From Mesostigma viride (lineage: Eukaryota; Streptophyta; Mesostigmatophyceae; Mesostigmatales; Mesostigmataceae), in contig RPFO01002016.1 in assembly GCA_009746045.1 (NCBI GenBank), positions 1 through 42,500 of the forward strand: DNA of 42,500 nt. Direction: 5' to 3'. The notes under the pieces are model-generated. The model did no database searches. It was not told the origin of the DNA and worked only from the letters and a program-made list of their open reading frames with translations. Below are positions 33,833 to 42,500 of this stretch, piece by piece. A program made the translations under genes and the position numbers. Numbering within the stretch: position 1 is the stretch's first letter; every line of letters begins with the position of its first letter.

Positions 33833-33938
33833 GTTCCTCCCGTTAGGCGTTTCCATTGGTCTTATCGTAGTATAGAGCTTTGACATGGCTCTGTATATAG
33901 GTTTATAGCTGGGCGTTTGCTTTGGTTTGAGTGATTTC

Positions 33939-34158
33939 ACTCTGCTGTAAGTAATTATATTTTTAATATATATATCAAGTGCTCTCTACTCTGCTGTAAG
34001 TAATTATATTATTAATATATATATCAAGTGTGTCCCATGCCGGCTGCCGTATAGTTGTTTTGTCGTGGTATCCCTTGTTAAAGCGTTGACTTTGTTTAGT
34101 TTTACGTGGGTGCCTTTACTCTGATGTAAGTAATTATATTTTTTAATATATATCAAGT
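33939..34158 (+). repeat. Three copies of a ~42-bp retroelement tail
   Basis: Copies at 33939-33981, 33988-34030 and 34118-34158 all read actctg(c/a)tgtaagtaatt, then an AT-rich palindromic stretch and atatcaagt. The first two are nearly adjacent; the third follows 87 bp of sequence loosely like that before copy one. They sit at the 3' end of the nuclease-like fragment. Confidence 0.85.
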
Positions 34159-34247
34159 AAAATGCCTTCTAACTTGCCCATAAACACCCCAGTGGCGGAG
34201 CAGATTGCGCAGGCCACTCTTATGCTTGCAAATATGAGCAAATTCAG

Positions 34248-34925
34248 TGGATGAATGGATGGATGGATGGATGGATGGATGGATGGATGGATGGATGGAT
34301 GGATGGATGGATGGATGGATGGATGGATGGATGGATGGATGGATGGATGGATGGATGGATGGATGGATGGATGGATGGATGGATGGATGGATGGATGGAT
34401 GGATGGATGGATGGATGGATGGATGGATGGATGGATGGATGGATGGATGGATGGATGGATGGATGGATGGATGGATGGATGGATGGATGGATGGATGGAT
34501 GGATGGATGGATGGATGGATGGATGGATGGATGGATGGATGGATGGATGGATGGATGGATGGATGGATATGGATGGATGGATGGATGGATGGATGGATGG
34601 ATGGATGGATGGATGGATGGATGGATGGATGGATGGATGGATGGATGGATGGATGGATGGATGGATGGATGGATGGATGGATGGATGGATGGATGGATGG
34701 ATGGATGGATGGATGGATGGATGGATGGATGGATGGATGGATGGATGGATGGATGGATGGATGGATGGATGGATGGATGGATGGATGGATGGATGGATGG
34801 ATGGATGGATGGATGGATGGATGGATGGATGGATGGATGGATGGATGGATGGATGGACGGACGGGCGGGCGGGCGGGCGGGCGGGCGGGCGGGCGGGCGG
34901 GCGGGCGGGCGGGCGGGCGGGCGGG
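34248..34925. repeat. ATGG microsatellite turning into GGGC
   Basis: About 600 bp of ggat units with one two-base insertion at about 34568, then ggac units at 34856-34863, then gggc units to about 34923. Long WMDG- and HPSI-type frames through it are compositional. Confidence 0.97.
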
Positions 34926-35255
34926 TGAGTGAATTTGAATGACATGAATGAAATTCGATCTGATATAAGTTTTTCATTTTTAGAAAAGGACACACAGCAA
35001 TCATGTGCACAAAACACAGAGCACATTGAATTTTCTAGTATGCTAACATAACAAGCATCCAAGTGACTTTCCAATACTTGAAAGGCAACAATATAAACCA
35101 AAGGTTACTAGGCCATTGAGGGTAAACTGCCTGACCAATCCCTCACACAATCTCCGTACTTTCGAACTCATACATTCGAGGTTGAGACCTACACAATCCA
35201 CAGTTCTAGCATCGGGGATGATCAGATCCATGTTTTATATAGACAGATCAGCCTG

Positions 35256-42500
<7,245 letters not shown>

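Noticed and set aside
34244-35101. WMDG and HPSI repeat proteins
   Set aside because: All frames of an ATGG microsatellite; no start or splice support.

Overview
This is eukaryotic nuclear DNA. It contains four protein-coding genes, three of them split by GT-AG introns (plus one probable GC-AG intron), and a very heavy load of micro- and minisatellites and retroelement debris. Exons are GC-rich and introns are mostly less so. Splice donors are typically gtgcgt or gtgagg and acceptors gcag or ccag. The EMC3 and ARP5 sequences resemble plant or algal forms. A UPF0193 gene, a family I associate with ciliated lineages, and an algal-type TGTAA signal behind it suggest a flagellate alga, most likely a green alga. 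That assignment is inference, and no organelle or rRNA marker is present to confirm it.

Layout: 1-735 is a degenerate AACG-type repeat and 735-2580 a purine-only GGGA/GGA tract. The minus-strand gene ARP5 (actin-related protein 5, an INO80 chromatin-remodeller subunit) runs from 21214 down to 2753. I resolved it into 20 exons with fully consistent phases, 2346 nt and 781 codons plus stop. Many of its introns hold a different tandem repeat, and one holds an antisense LINE fragment. A GC-rich cassette with inverted-repeat ends lies upstream of it (21608-22036). The single-exon minus-strand UPF0193 gene is at 23451-24119. EMC3 (ER membrane complex subunit 3) follows on the plus strand in seven exons, 25701-31492. 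From 31490 to 34160 lies a retroelement graveyard: two LINE C-terminal fragments, a nuclease-like retroelement C-terminus, and a tail repeated three times. Then come a 600-bp ATGG microsatellite and the 3' part of an unrecognised minus-strand gene (35256 to beyond 42500), which has an Ala/Pro-rich and strongly acidic C-terminal region.

The genes do not form a pathway; they are ordinary nuclear neighbours (chromatin remodelling, ER membrane insertion, a probable ciliary protein, an unknown). The most interesting structure is not a gene cassette. It is the repeat and retroelement layer: tandem repeats repeatedly abut splice junctions, one exon end has been tandemly duplicated into its intron, EMC3's stop codon sits against LINE sequence, and a LINE family carries a conserved 3' stem-loop followed by different simple-repeat tails.
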